Assembly: GCA_001630475.1 (NCBI GenBank)
Contig: KV419396.1
Span: 248,001 to 312,000, forward strand
Reading direction: 5' to 3'
From: Sistotremastrum niveocremeum HHB9708
Lineage: Eukaryota; Basidiomycota; Agaricomycetes; Sistotremastrales; Sistotremastraceae
Length of the DNA stretch: 64,000 bases
In this document: piece after piece, positions 12,148 through 25,924 of the stretch
Position numbering within the stretch: position 1 is the first letter of the stretch
Layout of the letters: each line of letters starts with the position of its first letter
The notes under the pieces: generated by a model
Seen by the model: the letters and a program-made list of their open reading frames with translations, nothing else
Databases searched by the model: none
What the model was told of the DNA's origin: nothing
Translations under genes and position numbers: made by a program

Positions 12148-13015
12148 AGTTGAAAGGGTTTGAAAAGAAAATTTGATAACCGTAGAGCAACTATACATGA
12201 ATTGTATTTGGATGTTCTTCGCGATGTCCATGCTTCCGCTCCGCTTTCGAGGATTAAGGTCCTTTTTAGGAGATGAAATAAATGAACGGCTTGAACGGCC
12301 CAGTACTACTACCAGTGCTGAACTCACATACCACGAATCCACGCTACGCATTCGATTGCCATGCTTATCATCAACAAAAGAGCGAGCTGCGCTTCATTTC
12401 ATATACCCACCCTGACTTCCCCAAGTTACTGTGCTAATCGCGCCTTTGCGATATCAAATTCACGCATTATTTCCAACGCTGGTCGCGGATGCATTATGGC
12501 GTCTCCGTCTATTGAGTTACCTTTCACACATGAGGGTCAAGTGTCGATGGCTTGAGTCTGAATCAAACAAATGCTCAACAGAAATGTCATTGCGGACTCA
12601 ACTCGTTTTGAATTCGAGACCCGAGATGACTAGAAAATATAAAAAAGGACCAGTATCGTAAGTGTTGTGTCCGTGCCGTAAAAAATCAGACCCTTTGTAG
12701 CGACGACACTGCACTTATGGTATCTCGTAATCCCTGCTGAGCCCCCAGCGCAACGCCGAAAGCCGTCTTGCTGGCTCTGCTGGGAATTCTGGAGTCTTGA
12801 GAAGTGAAGATTGCACTGAATCATCATACTGGGAGATTTGATCAAAAACAATTCATGTGCCGGAAACCTCAACCTCCGGTGGTATCGTATGAGGGATAGA
12901 TATTCTCCTAGTTGTTGCGGCGTAAAACGAAGAAGCGGAAAGAGAGAACAGGGACTTGGATAGTACGTGCAGCAGAAAGCTAGTGATGACTCGTAGAAGC
13001 AAAGCCCCACCATCT
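12148..13015. other. spacer between the inverted tRNA genes
   Basis: About 870 bp with no supportable gene. Open frames here are short and do not look like protein. The two flanking tRNA genes point away from the centre. Confidence 0.5.
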
Positions 13016-13094
13016 GGTTTCGTAGTGTAGCGGTTATCACAGTGGATTCTGAAACATGCATTCCACTAACCTGAGTTCGAATCTCGGCGAGACC
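13016..13094 (+). tRNA. tRNA-Gln(CUG) with 8-nt intron, copy 2
   Basis: Identical over all 79 bases to the minus-strand copy at 12069-12147, including the 8-nt intron. The similarity continues about 20 bp into the 3' flank (TCATCCTTTTTGGTTTT against TCATTCTTTTTGGTTTT) but not into the 5' flank. The T-runs act as Pol III terminator. Confidence 0.9.
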
Positions 13095-13759
13095 TCATCC
13101 TTTTTGGTTTTGTTCAGTTCTCGTTTTTATGCGCGTCTCCCGGCCCTAAAGTCAGACCTATAAACTTCGAAGGGAGCCTTCCGAACAACCCATTCTTACA
13201 ACACGGTCATCTTTTACCAAGGTACTTTGACGACATGTTCCACGTTTCGTGTGCCCAATGTTGACGACCAAGAGCGATGCATTCTGGTGCTTATAATGTT
13301 TCCTGCGACCTTTTTTCTAGGCATGGAAAACTTCGCTTGCGCCTCACATACCTTCATGTATCATAGTCCCTCGTTAATGCAATATTACAGAACTTTTCCT
13401 TTGTACGCAAGTGTCCCACTTGTGAAAGAAATTCGAGAACACAGACCCAGAATCGTAAGAGTCAAGCATTTGCCAGCATTCGGAAGTTCCGTCAAGTTGA
13501 AATCGGTACCGCGTCGCCTAATCTCGGAGAGTCGGTGTTTGAATTTATTACACAAGTTGAACTTGTCTCGACTGCCTTGTCTGCCATTTGTAGTGCACCC
13601 ATTCTGCCTCTTGTCCACTCGAACAGCAGCTAATCTCTATACGGGCCACTCCTCTTCACTAGCTCACACATCTGCAGCACACGTCTCTAATCAAGAGGGC
13701 ACGATTACCTCTCTGCCACCTGACTTCGCCAACTTTCCTTCAACTTCCTCCTTGTCATC
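13095..13759. other. intergenic, upstream of RCC1
   Basis: A 222-codon open frame at 13227-13895 overlaps the RCC1 start in another frame and has no protein-like character. A pyrimidine-rich leader precedes the RCC1 ATG. I see nothing else. Confidence 0.5.
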
Positions 13760-15569
13760 ATGCCTCCCAAGAAACAGCCCACGGCAACCACCGCAAAGAC
13801 AGCTCCTACTCGAGTGTCATCACGGAAACGCGCTGCATCCCCCGAACCAGTGTTGCCCGCTCCCAAACGCGCAACGAAGGAGAACGCTGCAGTGAAACCA
13901 CCAGCAGCGAAGAAAACCGACGCTCCACTTGACTCGACACCTGTCCCTAAAAAAAGAGGACGTCCCGCAACGAAACGAGTCAACGTTGCCGAGGGTGAGC
14001 AGCCTCGAGAACACGACGAACCGCCTCCCAAAAAGCGCGTTCGAAAATCAGCCGAGCCCGCTGAACCCCTCAAGCAACCCACACCGTATCTACCTCCCAA
14101 GGCAATGAATGCCCTTCCAATACCGCCCAATCACACGCGTCCCGGAGCCCAACTCTTTGTTTGGGGTGCAGGCAACTTCGGCCAGTTCGGAATGGGACAT
14201 CAGCATCTTGGAGAGTTTGAAAAGCCGAAGAAAAATACGTGGATGGAGATGGGGATGCAGGAGAGTAAATTTGGGGGCGAGGGTGCTGGAATTGAAGCCG
14301 TTGCCGCCGGTGGCCTTCATACGATGTTCATCGATGAAGCTGGAAGAGTCAGTCTTTCCGCCTCCTGAAATGTTTCCCCTAAAACTAAAGCATGGTCATT
14401 TAGATTTGGACTTGTGGCGTCAACGACGATGCTGCACTGGGTAGACCTGTGAAGGATGTCCCTGATCCTGATAATCCAGGTCACTTCCTCAACACCGACA
14501 TCCTCACGTCTACACCTCATGTTCTGCAATCCCTCGCCGACGAAAACTTTAGAGCTGTTGACATCGCTGCTGGTGATAGTATCTCAGCGGCCATAAGTAC
14601 AAACGGGTCGCTTCGAGTATGGGGTTCATTCAAAGTGGGTTTCATCGGGCATCGTGTATGCAAAAAGACTGATGATAATTCGACTAGGCGAATGAAGGAG
14701 CTTTGGGCTTCTCCAGCGCTTCAAGTCATCAATGGACTCCTGTGCCCATGTTTGCTGGCCCTAAGAGAGAAGCATGCGTCGCAATCGCAAACGGAAATAA
14801 CCATCTCTTGGTACTCACAGCCAGCGGAGCTGTGTACGCATGGGGAGCTGCGGAGCAAGGCCAGCTTGGCCGCAAAATCCTGGAGCGAAGAAAAATCAAC
14901 GGTGTCCAACCCGAGCGTGTCATCATTGGCAAGAAGAGTCGCAAGTCTACCGTTATCGGGGCTGGGAGCTACACATCATATGTTGTCGACTCAGACGGCT
15001 TAGTGTGGGGATGGGGTCTCAACAACATGGGTCAGACTGGCACCAGTGATCAATACGACGATGAGGAGCCAATTGTCATGGCTCCAAAGCAGGTGAAGGG
15101 CCTTTCCCCCCAAGAACTTGGTGGAGCACGAGTTGTACAGATAAACGGAGGAGAGCATCACACGCTGTTCCTAACCTCCGATGGACGGCTCTTTGCTTGC
15201 GGAAGAGGAGACGGCGGACAACTGGGCCTTCCCCTCGACCACCCTGTCGTTGTCGAACGTGTACAGATGCTTGGAGAGAACGGCACGTTGGACTATATCA
15301 TCACCCCCACCGAACTTAAGTTCCCAGTGGACACAAAGGAGGATCCGATTGTCAGTATTTCTGCTGGTATTCGCAACAATCTAGCTATCAGCCGGGATGG
15401 AGCACTTTATTCTTGGGGTGAAGGAAACCAAGGAGAACTGGGCTTGGGAGACGAGACCAATGCTCAGGTGCCTACGGTTCTTGTCAGGCGAACCGGAGGC
15501 GCATGGGCTGCAGTAGGTGCGGCATGTGGAGGTCAACATACGCTTGGTATGTTCAGAAAAAAGGAGTAA
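13760..15569 (+). CDS. RCC1: RCC1-type Ran guanine nucleotide exchange factor
   Basis: Exons 13760-14347, 14404-14634 and 14688-15569 give 566 aa. Residues 1-120 are a basic Lys/Pro/Ala tail with KKRGRPATKR and PPKKRVRK, good nuclear-localisation and DNA/histone-binding segments. A seven-bladed RCC1 propeller follows, with repeats such as LFVWGAGNFGQFGMG, IWTCGVNDDAALG, VYAWGAAEQGQLG, VWGWGLNNMGQTG, LFACGRGDGGQLG and LYSWGEGNQGELG. Known role (yeast Srm1/Prp20, fission yeast Pim1): chromatin-bound factor loading GTP on Ran, which drives nuclear transport and spindle assembly. Start and stop are clear and the repeat number is normal. Confidence 0.95.
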
Positions 15570-15709
15570 ATGTTGTTTTCAATACGTGGACATTGTCTCT
15601 GTCACATACTACACTAGTCTCATAATCCGCTGTAATACCCCTTGTTTGTTTGTCGTACCTGTCGTTGCTTTATCGTCTATCACCGCATACCTACTTCCAA
15701 TTAAATTCA

Positions 15710-17022
15710 ATGTCCAGTCGACTGTTGATCGACGTTCACAATCATGTGTACCTTCCTAGATACGCGTCTCTTTTGAGGTCGCGCTCAAACGCGCCTCGTA
15801 TCCTGTCGCGTCTCGCCGTCTCCGGTGGAACAGAAGAGAGGCTCCTTATCCTCGATCATGAGCCCAGCGGCGGCAGGCCCGTTGGACCACAGGTATGTGT
15901 TGATAATCACGTCTAGTCTTGAAGACACGTCTAAGACATGCGCACTAGTACTGGGATAGGTCTGAGAAACTCAAATTCATGGATTTACACGGCATCGATA
16001 TCTCAATCGTCAGGTACTAAGCTGGCCACTGAATTGCCTAGTACTATGGCTCATTGTCTTTGACAGCTCTGCAAATCCATGGCTAGACTTCCTCTCTGCG
16101 TCCAGCGCTGTCGATATGGCAAAATCTCTTAATGAGGATCTAGAGGAATATTGTCAAACCTCTCCTACGGTATCTCTATCCCTAAAGAGACTATACGGCT
16201 TTGGCCTTCTACCACTGGTCCCATCTGTGTCTTCGAACTCGCTCGTGCAGATTGTGGACCAGATCTCCTCGCTTCCTCACTTGAAAGGCGTTATCATGGG
16301 CACCAGAGGTATCGGGAAAGGTCTCGACGATGAAGCTCTCAATCCCATGTGGGAAGCAATTGAGCGGAAGGGGCTTGTCATATTCCTTCATCCTCATTAT
16401 GGAGTTGGCAAGGAAGAATGGGGAGAGAAAGAGAATGGACATGTTCTACCCCTTGCTCTTGGTTTCCCGATGGAAACGACTATTGTGAGCTCGAGTTCCA
16501 GCAGATGAGCTTCAAAGCATGGCTGATACTTTTCAGGCTGTCACACGACTCATCCTTGCGGGCGTGTTAGATCGTTATCCAAACCTCCGGCTTCTCCTGG
16601 CCCATTCTGGCGGAGCGTTGCCTCAGCTATCTTCACGTTTGGCGTCTTGCATCCACCACGACCCCGTAGTGGCTTCGAGATTGAAGCACGATGCTCGGTA
16701 TTATTTGGGTAAACTGTGGTTCGACGCAGTGGCCTATGGTTCCGAAGAACTCGAATTTGTTGGCAAAGTCGTCTCGAGAGCAACGCGATACAAGTCGGCA
16801 TCAGCACCGACGGAGACGGACGTTCCACAGTCAAACAAGCTTCTGTTTGGTACAGACTATCCTTTCTTCCCACCACTGGAAGCTCAAAATGAGAAGTGGA
16901 GGAGTGTCTTGGACAATCTCGAAGCCATAAACGGAGTCGAAAGCTGGACACAGGATGAAAAGGATAATGTATTGTATCAAAACGCTATCGACTTGTTTGG
17001 TCTAAATCAGTCGAAGGCATGA
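15710..17022 (+). CDS. ACMSD-like amidohydrolase (decarboxylase family)
   Basis: Exons 15710-15892, 15949-16013, 16067-16484 and 16537-17022 give 383 aa. Metal-site motifs of the amidohydrolase-2/ACMSD family are present: DVHNHV at residue 8, FLHPHYG near 217, LLAHSGG near 265 and LFGTDYPFF near 340. ACMSD decarboxylates 2-amino-3-carboxymuconate semialdehyde, diverting tryptophan breakdown from quinolinate. Relatives with the same motifs include 5-carboxyuracil and gamma-resorcylate decarboxylases, so the substrate is not fixed by sequence alone. The neighbouring gene, 5 bp away tail to tail, is quinolinate phosphoribosyltransferase, which favours ACMSD. Motif and length indicate a working enzyme. 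Confidence 0.8.
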
Positions 17023-17027
17023 TACCT

Positions 17028-18126
<1,099 letters not shown>

Positions 18127-18376
18127 TGCGAGTTACAGATTTCTTGCGATCAACAACAGATTATACGTCAAGACACCTTACAAACAACACGGAACGGTAG
18201 AATAATAGTAACAAAGGCGCAAATCTAGTCAACAATCGCTAGACAAAGATAGGTCCTCAAGGTATGTAAAACAAAGAAGTAGATTGTCCAATCGTAAATG
18301 ACCAAAAATGAGATGATGGGGAATAGGGGAGAGGAGTAGAGCTGGTTTTTTTGTTAACAAATATCGGCTCCGTCGC

Positions 18377-19100
18377 TTATGCCAGAGTGATGCCAAGGAA
18401 CATCATGACAACGGCAGGAAGGAAGTAGGCGTCACGGCCGAGAGGAGACGCGGCACTGGATTGCGAAGGGACGTTGGGGTTTCCAGTGTTAGTAGCATCA
18501 GAATCTTCGCTGCTGCTGCTGCTGCTCGGGAAGGTGACAGTCCTGGGAGAATATACATCAGTTAATTCCACAACCTTCGGAGCTGGATAACACGCACGGA
18601 GTTTGAGTAGCAATAATGGTGGATCCAGTACCAGAGATAAGGGTGACTGATCCGGTGCCGGTCGTGGAAGTGGAGGGACCAGTGCCAGCGGTAATGTTAA
18701 ACATGGGGGACTGGGCGAGGATGAAGTTGGTGTCGCTGGCGTTGGCGATCAGGTTAACTTGGAAGCCAGTGCCGACGGGGAAACCGTTGGAGGGTACGGG
18801 AACAACGTAAGACGTGTTATCGACGCCGTCAACAAATCCAATGAGTCCTTGAAGACCGGAAGGCAAAATATGGGGGTCCTGAGAACCAGTGAGTCACATC
18901 TCTTTCATAAATTCAAGGCGCGCACAACGAACCTGGTTCACGAGGATCATAGAGAAGTTCTGGGGGTCGGTGACGACACGAACCCAGGAAACAACATTGG
19001 GCGAATGGCTGAACCAGATGGTCTGAGCAGTGGGACTGGTGACTTGGTACGCGACAGCGCTGAGGGCGGCGGCGGCAACGACGAGGAGGGAAGAGAACAT
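18377..19100 (-). CDS. Ser/Thr-rich GPI-anchored secreted protein (Kre9/Knh-type N-domain)
   Basis: Exons 19100-18933, 18878-18598 and 18542-18377 give 204 aa. A signal peptide (MFSSLLVVAAAALSAVA) is followed by VTSPTAQTIWFSHSPNVVSW, the opening strand pattern of the Kre9/Knh-like domain found in many basidiomycete secreted proteins. A Gly/Ser/Thr-rich linker with GTGSVT repeats and a poly-Ser run follow, then a short C-terminal hydrophobic end (FLPAVVMMFLGITLA), a classic GPI-attachment signal. Probably cell-wall or plasma-membrane anchored; exact role unknown. It is upstream of, and in the same direction as, no close partner, but its right neighbour is the GPI-inositol deacylase gene. Confidence 0.8.
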
Positions 19101-19286
19101 GGCGTCTGGTGCTTTTGGTGGTAGAGAAAGAAAAGGAGCGTGTTTGATGCGACGAAGTAAAGAACGGCGGGAGTTGGGAACGAGGCTTCAGGAACTTTTT
19201 GTGTCTCACAAGCGCAATGAAACGAGAATGCTACACTTTCGATCTCCGCCTCTAGACTCCGCCCAACGCCGGCGCCGAGCGGCTCG

Positions 19287-22200
19287 TTACCCTTTCGGCC
19301 CGATGTACTGGCCAAGCAGAAACAGACATGAAACTACAGACATATCATACACCCGGTACGGGTATCGTCCTCCTAACGAAAATCCAACGGCTGCAAGAGC
19401 CCAAAAACTTGCAATCGTGAGCAAGCCGTACCACCTGATCGCGATTATCAGCTTCCAATTCTCGACCCTCCATAAATAACTCACCTTCGAAGACCCGCCG
19501 TTCCTTGCAGATGCCACCCCTGTCTCGTGTGGCTGGAAAACTCGACCAACGCCACAAAAACAATTATCGGAGAAACCGAGTGATCGCTGTTAAACAATGT
19601 GACAGAGTGCGCAGTGGCCATCGTCCGGACCCACACAGCCAGTGCCGGGGCCATGTTTGGCAACAGCCACGACAACAGCAGAAGGAGGTGCATATTCTGA
19701 TTATACACATCCATTTCGGAGTGATCTGGGCTCCTAATCTCTGTTTCTTTGCGGCTCTCCTGTTCGCGCACAGCATCCGTCGGCTTCGGGCGGCCCTCTT
19801 CCGTGTCGTCCAGGCGTTTTCGTCCGATGATGCACGTCCACAGCTGAATCAGAAAACAGATCACGAAAACCACTTGATACGGAATAACGGTCTTGACGAG
19901 ACCCATTACTACTCCAATGTGTATCAGAGAACGACCAATACTAGATACTTCTTCTTTCGGTCTATTGGCACCCGTGAGCGCGGCCCAGGATACCGTAGAT
20001 GGACTCACCCAACAAATCGAGAACATATGATGACTCCTGCCTTCACAAGGAAATTAAGCACAATACAAAGGGCTTGAACAAAGCCAGTGGATACAATGAC
20101 AATGAGAGGTGACAAGGGTGCCAGGAAGCGCATCCCTTTGTTGCCCAAAAGGAATATTGCTGGTGTAGGGATCATGGATCCGACGAACAGGATACCACAT
20201 AATAAATGCAGCTGAAAGCGGCATAGATGTGATAGCGACTCCTGTAAAGTCGGAAAAGCGCCTGACCGAGATGTTCAGCACCTTCCTAAGCCAAAATCAT
20301 GATATTCACCAGTCCTTTGTTGTGCCCTTAAGCTGCGACTCATCAGCAAAGCAACGATACTAATCCCCCAAACGGCAACGGCGCCGAAATAACGAGATCC
20401 AACCCGTCCAAGGGAAGGATATATATCCAAAGCTATTGTGAGAGACTGGACCTGGCATTGACCCGATGAATAGATACTCAAGCCCAACCCTGCACTGGAT
20501 GATCGGTCTTCGGGTAAGAAAGGACCAACAGAATGACTGTGCAGCAGAGCGGTCCCGTATGTGGTAGAATGAAAATGGGTTTCATCGCCAGACTCATGAG
20601 CAACCAACGGGACCATGAGGGAATCTTTGGGAGATAAATAACGGAAAGGAAAATAAATAGCGGGGTCCTCACCTTTGCAGTTTTCGTCAAGCAGGACATC
20701 CAGTCGATAAACTAGAAGTGCATGCTCCGGTAAGTTGGGAAATCGGATCTTGGTCAAGAGTTCGTTGGAAGCCACAGAAAGAGTCGCCCTTTTAGTGAGA
20801 ATCGCTGAACGAGTGATGATCGGAATTAGTGAGGGTTGTTGAGAAGAACTAGTGACATACATACAGAACAAAGTGACTGAAGAGTCAATCGCACTTCCTT
20901 GGGAGAAGTCAGCGACCACCCAGCTTCGTTCATCAACATATCTCTGATTGAGGACAAGGCCAATGAATTCATCACCATCCTCCAATTTTGCATCTTGGAA
21001 TGAAAGCTCATAAGCCACTACGCCATCTGATTCATCGACACCTTGCTTCGGTGCTGGAAATTCTGCACTATAGCCCGGGTTGGGAACAAGCGTGAAACGA
21101 GAGGGCTTCGATTCGCTACATTGTGGATTTTGGTCCGAACCACGACATCTAAAAACCTCGATATCCAAGAATGTGCCCTCGGGAGGACCATTATCAAAAA
21201 CCTTTGCTCGAGATGCAAGAAGAATAAAGGACCGATGAGATGGAAGTATGGGGAGTAGGTGTGCTGAAGGTCCTCGAGGGAGCGCGTTTCCCGTAAATGG
21301 ATGCTTGCCATCTGATACTTGCCATTTTGTGTCAGACGGTGAATGACGGTCAGCACTGTCTAGCACGACATCGTGCCTTAGCCACTTGTTCATTATATGG
21401 CTGCGTTCAGCGTCAGAGACAGCCTTGCCCAGCTCAAGTGCAGCGCGAGCAATGCGCCAGCGAACCTGGTGGCACCACACCGATTCTTGGTGTCCCACGC
21501 CAGACCAGCATCCTTCCAGAGCCGAGGTGAAAATCGTGTGGCGATTCGGGGTTGTCACGTTGGCGGGGAATCTACACGTCTCTGAAGGAATCATAAGGTC
21601 GGTTGCTCCTCCGCACAGACTCCAGATTGGAGTTGTCAGCCCTTCCTCTGCAAGCGCTTGAGATGTTCTTAGATAAAATGCATCTATCTCAGAAGAATAA
21701 CGCGCAGGAGGCAGAGCGTGCGGAGTGGACATGGTAATAATCGCAGCTATCCTTGCGTCCGGCAGTAATGATGTGGCGACAATGCCACCCATCGAATGTC
21801 CCAGGAGAATTACGGAGGTGCCAGGCGGGTATAGAGACAGTATGTAGGTGATAGCAGCATGAATGTATGTCCGTTGGGAGTCGAGAGTAGGCTCGTGCAA
21901 CGCGGAGAAGTCTTCGTTGAATTCGGCTGTGAAGAAGTCAAGAGGTTTCAATCCCCTAGACCTGAATTCAGGCGAAATGATCCCGCCACGCGTCGCAAAG
22001 TACTGTGTTGTAGCAGAAGAAGCAATGGAACGGACTTGATGGGATGAGCCCGCGTTTCCTGGAATGAACAAGACTGGGTTGCCTGTTAACTAGTTGGAGG
22101 TTTGTACCCGTGCGATGGTAAAATAAATCGGAATACCTGTCTAGCCGTGTCCCATCCATCTCCCTCACGATATAACCACAGACTGTACCTATTAGCAAGT

Positions 22201-22382
22201 GGGGTCCAAGTGCTGTTGAACTCCTTCTGTAGAATGTATTCCGGGTACATGTATGACATCCGGCATCCTTGCGGAGACAGTGTCTTCACTGAATCCACGG
22301 TTGCTCGATATGTCCATGCAGAAAACAGCACAGCGAACAAGGTGACGAATGCAAGACGAAGGCTGTATTTCCTCGTCGTCAT
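19287..22382 (-). CDS. BST1: GPI inositol-deacylase PGAP1/Bst1
   Basis: Exons 22382-22137, 22089-20310, 20261-20009, 19961-19485 and 19434-19287 join in one frame of 967 aa. The N-terminal helix (LRLAFVTLFAVLFSAW) anchors it in the ER; the lumenal lipase domain carries NPVLFIPGNAGS and the nucleophile elbow VILLGHSMGGIVA, with TPHALPP downstream. At least five C-terminal hydrophobic segments are seen (HLLCGILFVGSMIP; LIVIVSTGFVQALCIVLNFL; VVFVICFLIQLWTCII; LLLLLSWLLPNMAPALAV; LTIASFWALAAVGFSL). The family removes the acyl chain from GPI inositol, a step needed for ER exit and quality control of GPI proteins. Length and layout match Bst1, so the gene looks complete. Confidence 0.93.
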
Positions 22383-22573
22383 AATGGCTCAGCCTAATGC
22401 ATAGTGCAAGTTGCAGAAGCAGAAGACGCGCGTGAGGGTGTAACCTTTTGAGATGTCCGGATTCCGCCCTTCAGGTACTTGTGCCCGAACAGTCTTGGTT
22501 TTGGTAATGAGATGCGCAGCTCTGTTGGCTAGTTTTCACGACTATCATCTAGGTTTCTTGACCTATCTCTGAA

Positions 22574-23495
22574 ATGAACCGCATCTTCGGGTCGAATAAC
22601 AAGAAACCGAAGGCATCGTTGGCCGATGCCATTGCCTCCGTCAGTAATCTACTTGAACCGTGCAGACTCCTGATGAACCGATCTTGCGAACTATCAAGAC
22701 AGATGCTCGGATGTCAAGTATAGAAGTGAAGATCAGAAAGTTGGATGCAGAATTAGGCAGATATAAGGAGTCGATGAGCAAGATGCGGAATGGTCCAGGG
22801 AAGGTGAGTCCAACGGCGAGATCCTCAGAGCGCGCAGCATACTAACGCACCCTCAGGCTGCGATCCAGCAGAGAGCTTTGAGAGTCCTGAAACAGAAGAA
22901 AATGTACGAGGCTCAAATCGACCAATTGACCCAACAGCAGTTCAACATGGAGTCGACGTCACTGGCCACCGACAATCTTCGTAACACGATGGCTACGGTG
23001 GAAGCTATGAAAGTGGCGAACAAGGAGATCAAGAAGCAATACGGGAAGATTGATATTGACAAGATCGAAGTACGTGGACACGCTCTCTTGATTATCTCTT
23101 ACCTGATGAATTATCTCTGTCCTTCAGGCCATGCACTTCGATATGGAAGACCTCTTGGAGCAGACCAATGAAATTCAGGAGACCCTCGGCAGGTCATACA
23201 ACGTTCCAGACGAACTTGACGAGGCAGATTTAGAAGCAGGTAAGCTCAGAGGGACATCCATTTACAAGACCCATGTTTAGTTCGCAAACAGAATTAGAAG
23301 CACTTCAGCTGGAGGAGGAAGAGGAAGGCCCATCATATCTTGCGGATATGAACAGAGCACCTGACTTTGTCGACGAAGAACCAGTGGAAGTCAGCGAGGT
23401 GGGCTTCGTCTCTGGATTTTTCTCGATTTGTTTGACTCATATACATTCTGCAGACTCCGCATGCCGAAGCGCAGAAGACAGCGGTAGGCTCATGA
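22574..23495 (+). CDS. VPS60: Vps60/CHMP5 ESCRT-III-associated protein
   Basis: Exons 22574-22639, 22699-22803, 22857-23069, 23128-23239, 23292-23398 and 23454-23495 give 214 aa. It starts MNRIFGSNNKKPKASLADAI and contains the Snf7-fold helices: SSIEVKIRKLDAELGRYKES, RVLKQKKMYEAQIDQLTQQQ, NTMATVEAMKVANKEIKKQY and the acidic C-terminal EADLEAELEALQLEEEEEGP. The start and the KIRKLDAEL helix are typical of Vps60/CHMP5 rather than Snf7/Vps32. Known role: accessory ESCRT-III subunit that binds Vta1 and tunes Vps4 at multivesicular bodies. The end may instead splice out 23484-23528 and stop at 23534. It is divergent from PGAP1 with 191 bp between. Confidence 0.93.
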
Positions 23496-23775
23496 GTGAC
23501 TCTACTCGTGTTATTTCTCTTCTTCCAGGATTAGGATTATGTATTGTAGTTGTTTAGTGGTACATAGGATTTGAAGCATCAACTCTGTGTGCACAGTATC
23601 ATGACCGAGGACCTCAGTAAAATGAGTCTCCGCAGAAGCAGAGTATTCCCGATTTGGAAGGAGTCGAACTGCTCGTAAACATTCCTGAAGATGCGGTGCG
23701 AAGGCATATATAGTCATCTCTTTCTCTCTCTGCCATCACTCGTTTGCCCCATCGTTGCGTCGCAGCCAAACTGCC

Positions 23776-25433
23776 ATGACCACAACCGGTCCACAGGACA
23801 AGACCAACACCACCACTTTTCCTACGCTGCCATTGGCGACACAGTCGACTCCAGATATCCCCGAGCTCCGTCTTGAGCCAGACCACTCTGCTCTAATATC
23901 AGGTCAAACTAGTAACCCATCCATCCCGGCGCAACAAAGTAAGTCGAGCGTTCGACTTAAAGAGCGCGACTCATGGCAAATCCAGGCTCCTCCCTCGTTT
24001 CTGAATCTGACAAGTTAGCGGCCCTTCCTTCGAGCGCTACTCTACCTAGGAGACGAGCAAACAGTCGCACCGCTGCTCTCGACACGTCTCGCTCGTCGTC
24101 TCCTCCTATAGCAGAGCCCAGGGCCTCTAGTGAATCCGATCGTTCGGGACGTCGATCAACTTCTCGCACGCGAGGCGTTTCATTTGAAGGAGATCGGATC
24201 TCTCAAAGCATTAAAAATGGTGAGTAGCCCATCAGATATTCGACCCTTTAATGTGACTCTTGTACCAGCTTTAAACCTAGGCAGAGGACGTTCTAGTGAT
24301 CCTGTCGTTCGCGAATATGCCGTTGACCAGAGCCGTACCTCAACTCGCCCTAACTCGCCATCCCGAGCCGTTTCCCCACTTCGTATTCTATGGCCTCTGC
24401 GACATGCAATCTCCCGCGAGGAACCATTCATTCCCATCGACCCTTATCGACTTAAATTGCAGTCCCTTTTTATGCGCAAGAGGGATGTATGCACCCATTG
24501 GCTCGATCAAATCTTGAGACAGATTGTCCGACACTTTCTACTACGTCTTCCATCTGTCTATTTCACCCGAGTGAGCCGAGTCTTCGAAGACGCGGAGATC
24601 AGCAGGCCGGAAGTCCAAAGGCTCATCGAAGAGAGAAGGTCCGGCGGCGTGTTTCCAGTGGAGTGGAACTCCTCGACTGTTTCTCCCGCTCTCCTGAGGT
24701 TCCGAACGTCCTGGGAAGATCTTATTGATAGTCTGACCAAAGAATGGAAGACTCTCAATATCGTTTCTGCTTTATTCCTAACGTGAGTCCATCCTTGCCA
24801 TTCTGCTGCACATCGCTACTATTTTTACAGTGCTATTCTTACTTTGTTCCAAATCCCCGAAGCGGCAAATGACGCTGTCACACGTACTGCTGGACTGATG
24901 GCTCTAATGTGCGCCTTATGGAGCCTTGTATTCGGATGCATATATATACTACGATTTGGGACGATGAGGAGTATGTATAAGGCCTGTCGTTGGGCCGAGG
25001 TAAGATTTCCTTACAATTTCAGACGAGCAGCGCTCAATTTAATTCTTAGGAAATGCAAAACAGTGATGCGTTCGTTTTTTGGAACGTTTGGGTTCTACTC
25101 TCAACTCCGGCAGCATGGCTCGCATGGAGCTTGATATCTTTCTGCGTTGCCATGCTCTCCTACGTTTGGTCAGCGGGAGATACTGGAACGGTTGATCCTG
25201 CAGATGTTAAGCTACTCACGCCTCGCCAAGCGATAGGTCCCCGCACATTTATCACAGCCGTCTTCACGCTTGGGCTCTTCGTTTTCATCGCCGTCGTGAG
25301 GACGTTCCGATCATGGGGTGATAATGACGAGCATCGACTTGATCCACGTTCTGAAGCATCTAGATCGAAAGTGACCTCTGAAACTGGAGAAAGAAAGGCA
25401 AAGTCCGTAGACGTTCTGGTAAACATGGCGTAA
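23776..25433 (+). CDS. unknown membrane protein with disordered N-half
   Basis: Exons 23776-23938, 23986-24219, 24281-24782, 24831-24999 and 25050-25433 join in frame to 483 aa. The first 190 residues are Ser/Thr/Pro/Arg-rich and disordered. Four hydrophobic stretches follow: TLNIVSALFLTAILTLFQIP, LMALMCALWSLVFGCIYIL, FWNVWVLLSTPAAWLAWSLI with SFCVAMLSY, and FITAVFTLGLFVFIAVV. The tail is basic and short. I recognise no named family; such proteins are common basidiomycete orphans. An ATG at 23755 in the same frame would add seven residues. Confidence 0.75.
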
Positions 25434-25924
25434 GCTTTATATAGATGTACTGATACCCTGATTATCCATGCATGAAGATCCCAAGATAGAGACGAAATTT
25501 TCACGACGCTGTAGCTGTAACTTGCTTAGCTTATCGTTTTTTAATATTATGTCTGAGACCACGCGAGATCTGATCGATCGGTGGCCAGGGGCAATCTGAA
25601 ACTGATTGCGGGGTTTGATCAGTTTGATCTCGGTGCTAGTCATTGCGCTGGGATTTTTTTTTACATGTAAGCAGACTGTAAACTGGGGCATAAGAGTGCA
25701 AAGACTGCCATTGATAATCACGAGTGAATACAGTAACAGAAGAAATGCACAAGAAGGATGTGACGCTAACTACACCATAAACAAAATAGACATGGAAGGA
25801 GGATAAGATTGGGAAGAGGGTATGGGCCGATAATCACAGAAGACAGCGCCTAATACATGAGATTGAACACGATGAACGAGGGCCATCACTATGCATATCG
25901 ATATGTTACGCATGACGATCATTC

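Noticed and set aside
13227-13895. 222-codon plus-strand open frame upstream of RCC1
   Set aside because: Overlaps the true RCC1 start in another frame; no domain and poor composition.
19553-20281. A separate small membrane-protein gene left of the PGAP1 lipase part
   Set aside because: Introns at 20309-20262, 20008-19962 and 19484-19435 join these exons in frame to the lipase domain, giving the expected PGAP1 length and helix number.
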